From JAVBKV01 sp031553885 (GTDB taxonomy: Bacteria > Bacteroidota > Bacteroidia > Bacteroidales > Azobacteroidaceae): 38,041 bases of DNA. Below are positions 17,401 through 26,329 of the stretch, piece by piece. Each line of letters opens with the position of its first letter. The stretch's first letter is position 1. Both the position numbers and the translations under genes were made by a program. Below the pieces are notes generated by a model. That model did no database searches. It worked only from the letters and a program-made list of their open reading frames with translations, and was not told where the DNA came from. Location: positions 1 through 38,041 of the forward strand of contig JAVBKV010000077.1 of NCBI GenBank assembly GCA_031553885.1, read 5' to 3'.

Positions 17401-18217
17401 TGTCAATTATCTGAAGAAATACAAGGAGTTGGATGCCGAGTTAAGACGTCATAAATTTGATTATACCATTGGAGATGAGCTTCCCACGGGAATTGTTCAA
17501 ATGGCCAAAGTGTATATCGCTAAAAAACGTAAATTACAGGTAGGAGATAAGATGGCAGGTCGTCACGGTAATAAAGGTATTGTATCCCGGATTGTACGGG
17601 AAGAAGATATGCCTTTCCTTTCTGACGGAACTCCGGTAGATATCGTATTGAACCCGTTGGGTGTGCCTTCCCGTATGAACCTCGGACAAATTTTTGAGAC
17701 AGTATTGGGATGGGCTGGACGTAATCTCGGAATTAAGTTTGCAACTCCTATCTTCGACGGAGCATCGCTGGATGACCTCAATGTCTGGACGGATAAAGCC
17801 GATATTCCCCGTTACGGAAAAACATATCTGTATGACGGAGGAACCGGAGAACGCTTCGACCAACCGGCAACCGTAGGGATCATCTACATGCTGAAACTTG
17901 GTCACATGGTTGATGATAAGATGCACGCCCGTTCAATCGGACCGTACTCGTTGATTACTCAGCAACCGTTGGGTGGTAAGGCTCAGTTCGGAGGTCAGCG
18001 TTTTGGAGAAATGGAGGTTTGGGCATTGGAAGCATTCGGTGCATCTTACATCCTGCAGGAAATTCTGACTATCAAATCGGACGATGTCGTTGGTCGCTCC
18101 AAAGCATACGAAGCAATTGTAAAAGGAGATCCGATGCCGGCTCCGGGAATTCCGGAATCTCTCAATGTTTTGTTGCATGAGATGAAAGGCTTGGGACTTA
18201 ATGTAACTCTCGAATAA
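14402..18217 (+). CDS. rpoB: DNA-directed RNA polymerase subunit beta
   Basis: A 1271-residue beta subunit. Recognisable parts are the rifampicin-pocket region ([21 protein letters not shown], then [18 protein letters not shown]), the [19 protein letters not shown] segment, and the C-terminal [17 protein letters not shown] and [20 protein letters not shown]. The rifampicin-site residues look wild type. It is separated from rplL by the attenuator and from rpoC by a repeat-rich 114-nt spacer. Confidence 0.99.
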   Translation: [1271 protein letters not shown]

Positions 18218-18291
18218 TTGAGAATGGAGAGTTGAGAATGGAGAATTAGAAATGTATTAACTCTCCATTCTCCATTCTCCATTCTCCATTG
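18216..18291. repeat. GAGAATGGAGAATT-type inverted repeat between rpoB and rpoC, copy 4
   Basis: The left arm (18217-18248) is built of GAGAATG/GAGAGTT units. The right arm (18261-18291) holds about four tandem CCATTCT units, which mirror the left. A strong imperfect hairpin is expected in the rpoBC mRNA. It begins at the rpoB stop codon. A short CAATTGT direct repeat follows at 18305-18320. Confidence 0.65.
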
Positions 18292-18331
18292 AAATATAGG
18301 TTTTCAATTGTCAATTGTCAATTAATAGAAT

Positions 18332-21300
18332 ATGGCTTTCAGAAAAGATATAACAACAAAAAGCAGTTTTTCCAAAATTTCCATCGGTTTGGCATCTCCG
18401 GATGAGATTCTTAGTAATTCCAGCGGGGAAGTTTTGAAACCGGAAACGATCAACTATCGTACTTACAAGCCCGAACGCGATGGTTTGTTTTGCGAACGTA
18501 TATTTGGTCCGGTGAAAGATTATGAATGTCACTGCGGTAAATACAAGAGGATTCGTTACAAAGGAATCGTTTGCGACCGTTGTGGAGTGGAAGTGACGGA
18601 GAAGAAAGTACGCCGGGAACGGATGGGACATATCCATCTGGTAGTTCCGGTTGCCCACATCTGGTATTTCCGTTCCTTACCCAATAAAATCGGATATTTA
18701 CTGGGTTTACCCACTAAAAAATTAGATTCGGTAATCTATTACGAACGCTATGTCGTAATTCAGCCCGGAACTGTAAGCGACAGGGCAACTTATGATTTGC
18801 TTTCGGAAGAAGAATACATGGACATTCTGGAGACACTTCCTAAGGAAAACCAATTACTGGAGGATACCGATCCCAATAAATTCATTGCCAGAATGGGTGC
18901 TGAAGCCATTTATGACTTGTTATCCCGGTTGGATCTGGACGAGCTTTCCTACGAGTTACGTCACAAAGCCAGCAATGATGCTTCCCAACAAAGGAAAAAC
19001 GAAGCGTTGAAACGCTTGCAAGTGGTAGAGTCTTTCCGAATATCGAAGGGTAAAAACCGTCCGGAATGGATGGTCGTAAAGGTTGTGCCCGTGATTCCTC
19101 CAGAACTGCGTCCGTTGGTTCCGCTGGACGGAGGCCGTTTCGCTACTTCCGACCTGAATGACCTGTATCGCCGTGTAATTATCCGTAACAATCGTCTGAA
19201 ACGGTTGATTGATATCAAGGCTCCGGATGTGATCTTACGTAATGAAAAACGGATGTTGCAGGAGTCTGTGGATTCGTTATTTGATAATTCACGTAAATCC
19301 AGCGCCGTTAAAACCGATGCTAACCGTCCGTTGAAGTCGTTGTCCGACAGCTTGAAAGGGAAACAGGGACGTTTCCGTCAGAACCTGTTGGGTAAGCGGG
19401 TCGATTATTCAGCCCGTTCGGTAATTGTTGTCGGTCCGGAATTGAAAATGCATGAATGCGGTTTGCCTAAAGATATGGCTGCCGAATTATATAAACCATT
19501 CGTTATTCGTAAGCTGATCGATCGCGGAATTGTAAAAACAGTGAAATCAGCGAAGAAAATTGTGGACAGGAAAGAACCTGTTGTTTGGGATATTCTGGAA
19601 CACGTAATGAAAGGTCACCCGGTATTGCTAAACCGTGCTCCGACATTGCACCGGTTGGGTATCCAGGCCTTCCAGCCTAAACTGATCGAAGGAAAAGCTA
19701 TTCAATTACACCCGTTATCTTGTACGGCATTCAACGCTGACTTCGACGGTGACCAGATGGCAGTTCACCTTCCGTTGGGTAATGAGGCTATACTGGAAGC
19801 TCAAATGCTGATGCTGGCTTCTCATAACATTCTGAACCCGGCTAACGGAGCTCCGATTACCGTGCCTTCTCAGGACATGGTATTAGGACTGTATTATATC
19901 ACAAAAATTCGTAAAGGAGCCAAAGGCGACGGCCTGGTTTTCTACGGACCGGAAGAAGCTATTATTGCTTTCAATGAAGGAAAAGTAGACATTCATGCTC
20001 CGATTAAATTATACGTCGATGATATCGATGAAAAAGGAAACATTATTAACGTGATGCGTGAAACTACGGTTGGACGTGTTATGGTTAATGAAATTGTTCC
20101 TAAAGAAGTTGGTTATATCAACGAGGTTTTATCTAAGAAATCATTACGGGACATCATCGGTAATGTGATCAAAACTTGCGGAGTAGCAAGAACCGCTCAA
20201 TACCTGGATGAAATCAAAGACCTGGGTTACTACATGGCTTTCAAAGGAGGTTTGTCTTTCAACCTGGAAGATATTATCATCCCGGAAGAAAAGCAAACGC
20301 TGGTAGATGACGGATATGCTGAAGTAGAGCAGATCGTTGCTAACTACAACATGGGATTCATCACTAACAACGAGCGTTACAACCAGATTATTGATACCTG
20401 GACACACGTTAACTCCCGTCTTTCCAACATTCTGATGAAACAGTTGTCGGAAGACGATCAGGGATTCAACTCTGTTTATATGATGTTGGATTCAGGAGCC
20501 CGGGGATCTAAAGAGCAGATTCGTCAGTTGTCCGGTATGCGGGGATTGATGGCCAAACCGCAAAAGAGTGGGGCAGAAGGTGGACAGATCATCGAAAACC
20601 CGATTCTTTCTAACTTTAAAGAAGGTCTTTCGGTACTGGAGTACTTTATTTCTACTCACGGTGCCCGTAAGGGTCTTGCCGATACGGCTTTGAAAACTGC
20701 CGATGCTGGTTACCTGACCCGTCGTCTGGTTGACGTTTCTCATGATGTGATTATCAATGAAGAAGATTGCGGAACCTTGCGCGGATTGGTTTGTACAGAG
20801 TTGAAAAACAACGAAGAAGTGGTGGCTTCTCTTTACGAACGTATCCTGGGACGTGTTTCCGTACATGATATTCAACACCCGATCACCGGGGATATTATTG
20901 TCGAATCCGGAGAAGAAATTACGGAAGATAAGGCTAAGGCCATTCAAAATTCACCGATCGAACGGGTGGAAATTCGTTCGGTATTGACCTGTGAATCCAA
21001 GAAAGGTGTTTGTGCGAAATGTTACGGACGTAACCTGGCTACCGGACGAATGGTTCAAAAAGGAGAAGCTGTGGGAGTTATCGCTGCCCAGTCCATCGGA
21101 GAGCCGGGAACTCAGTTGACACTGCGTACATTCCACGTAGGGGGTATTGCTTCTAATATTGCTACCGAAAACAGTGTTGTCTCCAAGTATGAAGGTATTC
21201 TGGAAATCGATGAATTACGTACGGTGGATACTGCGGATGAATCCGGAAAAAAATATAAGATCGTCATCAGTCGTTTGTCGGAATTACGTATTGTCGATCC

Positions 21301-22621
21301 GCATACGAAAATTATTCTGCATACACATAATATTCCGTATGCATCCAAACTGTTCTTCAAGAGTGGTGACAAAATTAAAAAAGGAGATGTTATTATTGAA
21401 TGGGATCCTTTCAACGCGGTTATCGTTTCAGAAGTACCGGGTAAGATCTCTTTCGAAAACCTGATTGAAAACGTAACTTATAAAGTCGAATACGATGATC
21501 AGACCGGATTGAAGGAAAAGATCATTATCGAGTCCCGTGATAAAACAAAAGTGCCGGCTGCCCGGATTATCGATGCGGAAGGTAATTTGTTGAAAACGTA
21601 CAACCTGCCTTTGAGTGCTCACGTAATCAAGGAAGACGGAGACGCTATCAAAATGGGAGAAGTATTGGTGAAGATACCTCGTGCTGTTGGAAAAACCGGT
21701 GACATTACCGGAGGTCTTCCGCGTGTAACCGAGTTGTTTGAAGCCCGTAATCCTTCTAATCCTGCAGTCGTATCCGAAATTGATGGTGAGATCTCTTTTG
21801 GTAAGATTAAACGGGGTAACCGGGAAGTTATTGTTACTTCCAAAACCGGAGAATTTAAAACATACCTGGTGCCACTTTCCAAACAGATCCTGGTACAGGA
21901 AAATGACTACGTTCGTGCGGGTACTCCGTTGTCAGACGGAGCGACAACACCTTCGGATATTCTGGCGATCAACGGGCCGACTGCTGTTCAGGAATACATT
22001 GTGAATGAAGTTCAGGATGTATATCGTCTGCAAGGGGTGAAGATCAATGATAAACATTTCGAGGTAATCGTTCGCCAGATGATGCGTAAGGTTGAGATTG
22101 TAGAGCCGGGAGATACTCGTTTTCTGGAGCAACAGTTGATCGATAAGCACGAAGTGATGGAAGAAAATGACCGGATCTGGGGTAAAAAAGTGGTTATTGA
22201 CAGCGGTGATTCACCTAACCTGAAGCCCGGACAAATTGTTACAGCCCGTAAACTCAGGGATGAAAACAGTGCTTTGAAACGTCGTGATATGAAACTGGTG
22301 GAAGTCAGGGATGCTGTTCCTGCCACTGCCAATCAGATCCTTCAAGGTATAACGCGTGCTGCACTGCAAACAACCAGTTTCATGTCGGCTGCTTCCTTCC
22401 AGGAAACAACGAAAGTATTGAATGAAGCTGCTATTAACGGTAAAGTTGATAGGTTGGAAGGTATGAAGGAGAATGTAATTTGTGGCCATCTGATTCCTGC
22501 CGGTACTGGTTTGCGCGACTATGATAAATTAGTTGTGGGAAGCAAGGATGAAATGGAAAAAGCACATGTTGCATCCGGTAGAGTTAGTCGTGCTTTTGCT
22601 ACAATCAGAGAAGACGATTAA
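18332..22621 (+). CDS. rpoC: DNA-directed RNA polymerase subunit beta prime
   Basis: A 1429-residue beta-prime subunit. The N-terminal zinc site is in CHCGKYKR and CDRCGVEV, the catalytic Mg site is NADFDGDQMAVH, the bridge-helix/trigger-loop region contains AAQSIGEPGTQLTLRTFH, and a second Cys cluster lies in LTCESKKGVCAKCYGR. Length and order are typical of Bacteroidota. It is the last gene of the cluster and is followed by a perfect 35-bp inverted repeat. Confidence 0.99.
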   Translation: MAFRKDITTKSSFSKISIGLASPDEILSNSSGEVLKPETINYRTYKPERDGLFCERIFGPVKDYECHCGKYKRIRYKGIVCDRCGVEVTEKKVRRERMGHIHLVVPVAHIWYFRSLPNKIGYLLGLPTKKLDSVIYYERYVVIQPGTVSDRATYDLLSEEEYMDILETLPKENQLLEDTDPNKFIARMGAEAIYDLLSRLDLDELSYELRHKASNDASQQRKNEALKRLQVVESFRISKGKNRPEWMVVKVVPVIPPELRPLVPLDGGRFATSDLNDLYRRVIIRNNRLKRLIDIKAPDVILRNEKRMLQESVDSLFDNSRKSSAVKTDANRPLKSLSDSLKGKQGRFRQNLLGKRVDYSARSVIVVGPELKMHECGLPKDMAAELYKPFVIRKLIDRGIVKTVKSAKKIVDRKEPVVWDILEHVMKGHPVLLNRAPTLHRLGIQAFQPKLIEGKAIQLHPLSCTAFNADFDGDQMAVHLPLGNEAILEAQMLMLASHNILNPANGAPITVPSQDMVLGLYYITKIRKGAKGDGLVFYGPEEAIIAFNEGKVDIHAPIKLYVDDIDEKGNIINVMRETTVGRVMVNEIVPKEVGYINEVLSKKSLRDIIGNVIKTCGVARTAQYLDEIKDLGYYMAFKGGLSFNLEDIIIPEEKQTLVDDGYAEVEQIVANYNMGFITNNERYNQIIDTWTHVNSRLSNILMKQLSEDDQGFNSVYMMLDSGARGSKEQIRQLSGMRGLMAKPQKSGAEGGQIIENPILSNFKEGLSVLEYFISTHGARKGLADTALKTADAGYLTRRLVDVSHDVIINEEDCGTLRGLVCTELKNNEEVVASLYERILGRVSVHDIQHPITGDIIVESGEEITEDKAKAIQNSPIERVEIRSVLTCESKKGVCAKCYGRNLATGRMVQKGEAVGVIAAQSIGEPGTQLTLRTFHVGGIASNIATENSVVSKYEGILEIDELRTVDTADESGKKYKIVISRLSELRIVDPHTKIILHTHNIPYASKLFFKSGDKIKKGDVIIEWDPFNAVIVSEVPGKISFENLIENVTYKVEYDDQTGLKEKIIIESRDKTKVPAARIIDAEGNLLKTYNLPLSAHVIKEDGDAIKMGEVLVKIPRAVGKTGDITGGLPRVTELFEARNPSNPAVVSEIDGEISFGKIKRGNREVIVTSKTGEFKTYLVPLSKQILVQENDYVRAGTPLSDGATTPSDILAINGPTAVQEYIVNEVQDVYRLQGVKINDKHFEVIVRQMMRKVEIVEPGDTRFLEQQLIDKHEVMEENDRIWGKKVVIDSGDSPNLKPGQIVTARKLRDENSALKRRDMKLVEVRDAVPATANQILQGITRAALQTTSFMSAASFQETTKVLNEAAINGKVDRLEGMKENVICGHLIPAGTGLRDYDKLVVGSKDEMEKAHVASGRVSRAFATIREDD

Positions 22622-22640
22622 TCGACTCTAACAATATTTC

Positions 22641-22721
22641 AAAAAGGACTGTAAGGTCAATAAAGACAGTAAGATGTAAATTAAAAATCTTACTGTCTTT
22701 ATTGACCTTACAGTCCTTTTT
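22641..22721. terminator. Perfect 35-bp inverted repeat after rpoC, likely bidirectional terminator
   Basis: Bases 22641-22675 are the exact reverse complement of 22687-22721, with an 11-nt AT-rich loop. The outer ends are A5 and T5, so the transcript ends in a T run (22717-22721) from either strand. It starts 20 nt after the rpoC stop. A 35-bp stem is much longer than an ordinary terminator. Confidence 0.75.
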
Positions 22722-22749
22722 GTTTGTATGCGTATTTATTGTACATTTG
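22719..22749 (+). promoter_or_regulatory. Promoter of the transglutaminase-like lipoprotein gene
   Basis: TTTG at 22719-22722 and TACATTTG at 22742-22749 are 19 nt apart. The -33 box overlaps the last bases of the inverted repeat, so terminator and promoter are physically fused. Confidence 0.6.
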
Positions 22750-22781
22750 TAAATTATAATGTATTCTATTCCAATGACTTT

Positions 22782-25430
22782 ATGAGAAATATCATTTTCT
22801 TTTTTATTTCTTTATTTTTATTTGCCGGATGTGATGGAGTGAAAGAAAATCATTTTCTGACGGATAAAAATTACCGGGATCAGGTTCATGAACAATTTCT
22901 GAAACGAAAAGGAATGGCTGCTTCCCGGGAGAAAGTCTTGTTCGGAGTGTTGGAAAATGATTCATTGTCCCTGGAGCAGCGGGAGGCGTTGGAATTTTTG
23001 TATGCTTACATGCCTTTATGCGACCTGGCAGATTATGATGGACATTTTTTTCTGGATCAGGTCGATGCTTCTTTTAGGGCCCGGGATTATTTTCCATGGG
23101 GGAAAACAGTTCCGGAGGATGTTTTTCGTCATTTCGTACTGGTACACCGGATCAATAATGAAAATTTAGATATTTCCAGAATGGTCTTTTTCGAAGAATT
23201 AAAGGATCGAATTAAAGGAATGAGCATGGAAGAGGCCGTGTTGGAGGTTAACCATTGGTGTCATGAAAAAGTAACCTATAAAGGAACGGATGCACGGACT
23301 TCGGCTCCCTTGGCTTTGGTTCGCACGAGTTGGGGACGTTGCGGTGAAGAATCTACTTTTACAGCAACTGCTTTACGTGCTGTGGGTATTCCAGCCCGTC
23401 AGTGTTATACTCCCCGTTGGGCGCATACCGATGATAATCACGCCTGGGTGGAGGTCTGGGTAGATGGCAAGTGGCACTACATAGGCGCCTGTGAGCCGGA
23501 AGCAGAACTGGACGTAGCCTGGTTTACCGCTCCGGCAAAACGTGCAATGATGGTGCATACCAATGTTTTCGGTTTGTATAACGGCCCGGAAGAAAAGAAC
23601 CTGGAAAAACCGTTGTATTCTAAAATCAACCTCACATCCAATTATGCAGAAGTAAGAAAACTAAAGGTGAAAGTGTTGGATGAATCCGGGAAATCGGTGG
23701 AAGGTGCTGATGTTCGTTTCAAATTATACAATTATGCTCAGATCTATCCGATAGCAGAAACAACTACTGATAAAGAAGGACAAGCTTCATTGCTTACCGG
23801 ATTGGGAGATCTGGTTGTATGGGCAAGTGTGGGAGAAAAATTTGGATATGAAAAAGCAGTTTCGACAAACAATTTGGTAGAAATTACACTGAACAAAAGA
23901 ATGGGGGATACCTATAACGAAAATATGGAACTGGTTCCTCCGGTTGAACAAAAGATCAAGGAAATTGCAGCCGATAAACAGGCTGAGAATGCCCGGCGTT
24001 TTGTCTATGAAGATTCGGTTCGTAATGCATATATGGCATCATTTATGAGCCAGGAGCAGTCGGATGTCCTGGCAAAAGAATTGAATCTGGCTAAAGATCT
24101 GGTATGGAAATACATTCAATCAGCACAGGGAAACTGGAAAGAAATTTCCTGTTTCATCAGGCAGGAAAGCCAGAATCCCTATTTATTCCCTTTCCTGGCA
24201 TCTTTGTCTGAGAAAGATTTGCGCGATACTCCGTCCCAATATCTTCGGGATTTTCTCAATAAACGTACCGTTACCGGCTTGAATGAAACTATTGCTAAAG
24301 ATAAGGATTTTGCAGCCAGGTATGTTTTGTCTCCTCGTATTGGTCTCGAACTGATTCGTCCATGGAATTCGTACCTGAATGCTCAATTTGCCGATGGTAA
24401 TACTAAATCGTTGACTGCTTTAGGTGTTATGAATTGGATTAAAAATAATATTTCGTTGAATGAGGATGAAAATTATTATAATTGTGCAATAACACCGATA
24501 GGAGTGTATGAGTTGAAAGTTTCGGATAGATATTCAAGAGATCTCTTTTTTGTTGCTTTGTGTCGTAAAGAAGGGATTCCTGCCCGTCTGGAGCCTGCGA
24601 CCGGAAAACCTCAGTATTACGAAAATGGTGTGTGGACTGATGCTGTGTTTGAAGCAGAAAAACCTGCATTGGTTGAAAAAACGTCGGTTACTTTTACTAA
24701 CAATCCATCCAACCTGGTTAAATCGCAATATGAAGTTCACTATACATTGGCTAAATTTGAAGGAGGAGATTTCGTTCCTCTGGATTATTGGGATGATCCG
24801 GCATTGAAAAAGTATCCGGCGACTCTTTCGGTAGATACCGGTTATTATCGTTTAATGATCGGTAGTCGGGCCAATGATGGTTCGGTGACGACATCGACTT
24901 CTTATTTCAATTTGAAAACGAATCAGAGAAAGACCCTGGATCTCAAACTTCCGGAAGTACAGGGAAAGATACGGATAATGGGAATTGTCGACATGAATAC
25001 GATTGTACAATTAACTGATCGGACAAAGAAATCCCTGAAAGAACTTTCCAATGGAAAGGGACTGATGCTTTGTTTTGTGGATCCCGATAAGGAGCCTTCC
25101 AAGCATGTGTTGCAGGATCTTCCGGCTTTACAGGCTGAATTTGAAAACTGGGGAGGAGGAATTGTCCTGATGACTCCGGAAGATAAGCTTTCCGTGGCTT
25201 TTGATCCGTCAACGTTTAAGAGACTCCCGAAGCAAACGATCTGGACAGTAGATCTGAATCGTACATTATTAAAAACAGTATCTACTACCTTGCAATTGAA
25301 TTTTCAGAACAATTTTCCATTGACGCTTCTGTTGTCGAACAACGGAGGAATTCTGTACTTCTCCGAAGGTTACCGGATCGGAATAGGTGAGAATATAATG
25401 AAAACAATACAAATGCAAAATCAGCAATAA
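22782..25430 (+). CDS. Lipoprotein with two transglutaminase-like domains
   Basis: An ~882-residue exported lipoprotein: signal MRNIIFFFISLFLFAGC with lipobox Cys16. Domain 1 is transglutaminase-like with Cys187 (SWGRCGEESTF), His220 (DDNHAWVEVW) and a third acidic residue in ACEPE, so it may be an active cysteine hydrolase or transglutaminase. A carboxypeptidase-regulatory-like Ig fold follows (KVKVLDESGKSVEGADVRF). Further on, SDRYSRDLFFVALCRKEGIPARLE resembles the core of a second transglutaminase domain with Ser where Cys is expected. The C-terminal ~110 residues look thioredoxin-like (LMLCFVDPDKEPSKH). The substrate is unknown; peptidoglycan or protein cleavage is a guess. The upstream Met at 22728 is rejected because it lies within the promoter. 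Confidence 0.8.
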   Translation: MRNIIFFFISLFLFAGCDGVKENHFLTDKNYRDQVHEQFLKRKGMAASREKVLFGVLENDSLSLEQREALEFLYAYMPLCDLADYDGHFFLDQVDASFRARDYFPWGKTVPEDVFRHFVLVHRINNENLDISRMVFFEELKDRIKGMSMEEAVLEVNHWCHEKVTYKGTDARTSAPLALVRTSWGRCGEESTFTATALRAVGIPARQCYTPRWAHTDDNHAWVEVWVDGKWHYIGACEPEAELDVAWFTAPAKRAMMVHTNVFGLYNGPEEKNLEKPLYSKINLTSNYAEVRKLKVKVLDESGKSVEGADVRFKLYNYAQIYPIAETTTDKEGQASLLTGLGDLVVWASVGEKFGYEKAVSTNNLVEITLNKRMGDTYNENMELVPPVEQKIKEIAADKQAENARRFVYEDSVRNAYMASFMSQEQSDVLAKELNLAKDLVWKYIQSAQGNWKEISCFIRQESQNPYLFPFLASLSEKDLRDTPSQYLRDFLNKRTVTGLNETIAKDKDFAARYVLSPRIGLELIRPWNSYLNAQFADGNTKSLTALGVMNWIKNNISLNEDENYYNCAITPIGVYELKVSDRYSRDLFFVALCRKEGIPARLEPATGKPQYYENGVWTDAVFEAEKPALVEKTSVTFTNNPSNLVKSQYEVHYTLAKFEGGDFVPLDYWDDPALKKYPATLSVDTGYYRLMIGSRANDGSVTTSTSYFNLKTNQRKTLDLKLPEVQGKIRIMGIVDMNTIVQLTDRTKKSLKELSNGKGLMLCFVDPDKEPSKHVLQDLPALQAEFENWGGGIVLMTPEDKLSVAFDPSTFKRLPKQTIWTVDLNRTLLKTVSTTLQLNFQNNFPLTLLLSNNGGILYFSEGYRIGIGENIMKTIQMQNQQ

Positions 25431-25499
25431 TAGGATTCCTGTTAACGATGAGGGGGCAGGCATTTACAAAAGAAGAAAAAATACCGGATGTTGTTGGAA

Positions 25500-26318
25500 T
25501 CAGAGGATATGCCGGAATAAATAATCAAAACGACGGAACGATTCGATACGAATGAAATTGTCCTGCGGTTGTATCCAGTATAGTGGCAGGTCGTTATAAA
25601 ACGCAGCCATTAAGGAAAAAGTACTGGGAGGTCCTATCAGGTAATTACAGTGGGAAAGCATGCATAAGTCTTCTCCCGGATTACCGTTCAGGATAGATAC
25701 CCGTTCAGGAGTTAAACGGTCTTTGTACCATTCTATATCCAGATTTTTATCGTTGGTTGAAATGAATACATGTACCTGTTGATCCGGGAACAGTTTCTTG
25801 AATTGTTCTACCAGGTTCAGATAGCGTTCGTCATCAAAAAAATAATTACCTCCTTTCCAGGTAGCGTAATCTCCCCTGCGGATGTGTAATCCTAAACGAA
25901 TTTCTCCTTTCCGGATGGAAGCAGCCATAAAATTACCGACTCTTTGGCCTATTTTCTTTTTAAAAGAGAAAAGCTGTTTGATCTCCTCTCGATTTTTCAG
26001 AAAAAGTTCATAATCGCGCATATACCAGCCTTCAGCCAGTATGAATCCGGACTGTTTAAGTAATTTCATGCGTTCGGATGTTACTGAATCTTCACTCCCG
26101 AATGTAACAGTGGGGAATAATTTCATTTTAGCCCCATATTTGGCAAATAAATAGGTAAACCAATTGTATTCTTTTTGTTTACTTATAATGAAAAAAGGAT
26201 GCTTGTAACAAAAGCGCATCGCTATCACTTTTACTCCGTTTTCTTTTCCCCATGCATAAAAATGCCCGAATTGGAGAATGTTGTTGCATATCTGACCAAA
26301 ACCTGTTACAAAAACCAT
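25500..26318 (-). CDS. GT11-like fucosyltransferase
   Basis: A 272-residue glycosyltransferase. The N-terminal GFGQICNNILQFGHFYAW and the motif LHIRRGDYATW (His145, Arg147, Arg148, Asp150) match family GT11 alpha-1,2-fucosyltransferases, which use GDP-fucose; the end contains GPPSTFSLMAAFYNDLPLYWI, as in the family. It is the last gene of the minus-strand surface-glycan operon, 11 nt after the LPS-kinase-like gene, so it likely adds a sugar to lipopolysaccharide or capsule. Fucose as the donor sugar is inferred from the family only. Confidence 0.8.
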   Translation of the reverse strand: MVFVTGFGQICNNILQFGHFYAWGKENGVKVIAMRFCYKHPFFIISKQKEYNWFTYLFAKYGAKMKLFPTVTFGSEDSVTSERMKLLKQSGFILAEGWYMRDYELFLKNREEIKQLFSFKKKIGQRVGNFMAASIRKGEIRLGLHIRRGDYATWKGGNYFFDDERYLNLVEQFKKLFPDQQVHVFISTNDKNLDIEWYKDRLTPERVSILNGNPGEDLCMLSHCNYLIGPPSTFSLMAAFYNDLPLYWIQPQDNFIRIESFRRFDYLFRHIL

Positions 26319-26329
26319 ATGACCCTATT

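Noticed and set aside
25448..25555. 35-codon plus-strand frame after the lipoprotein gene
   Set aside because: It runs into the antisense of the fucosyltransferase 3' end, and no start signal or conserved motif is visible.
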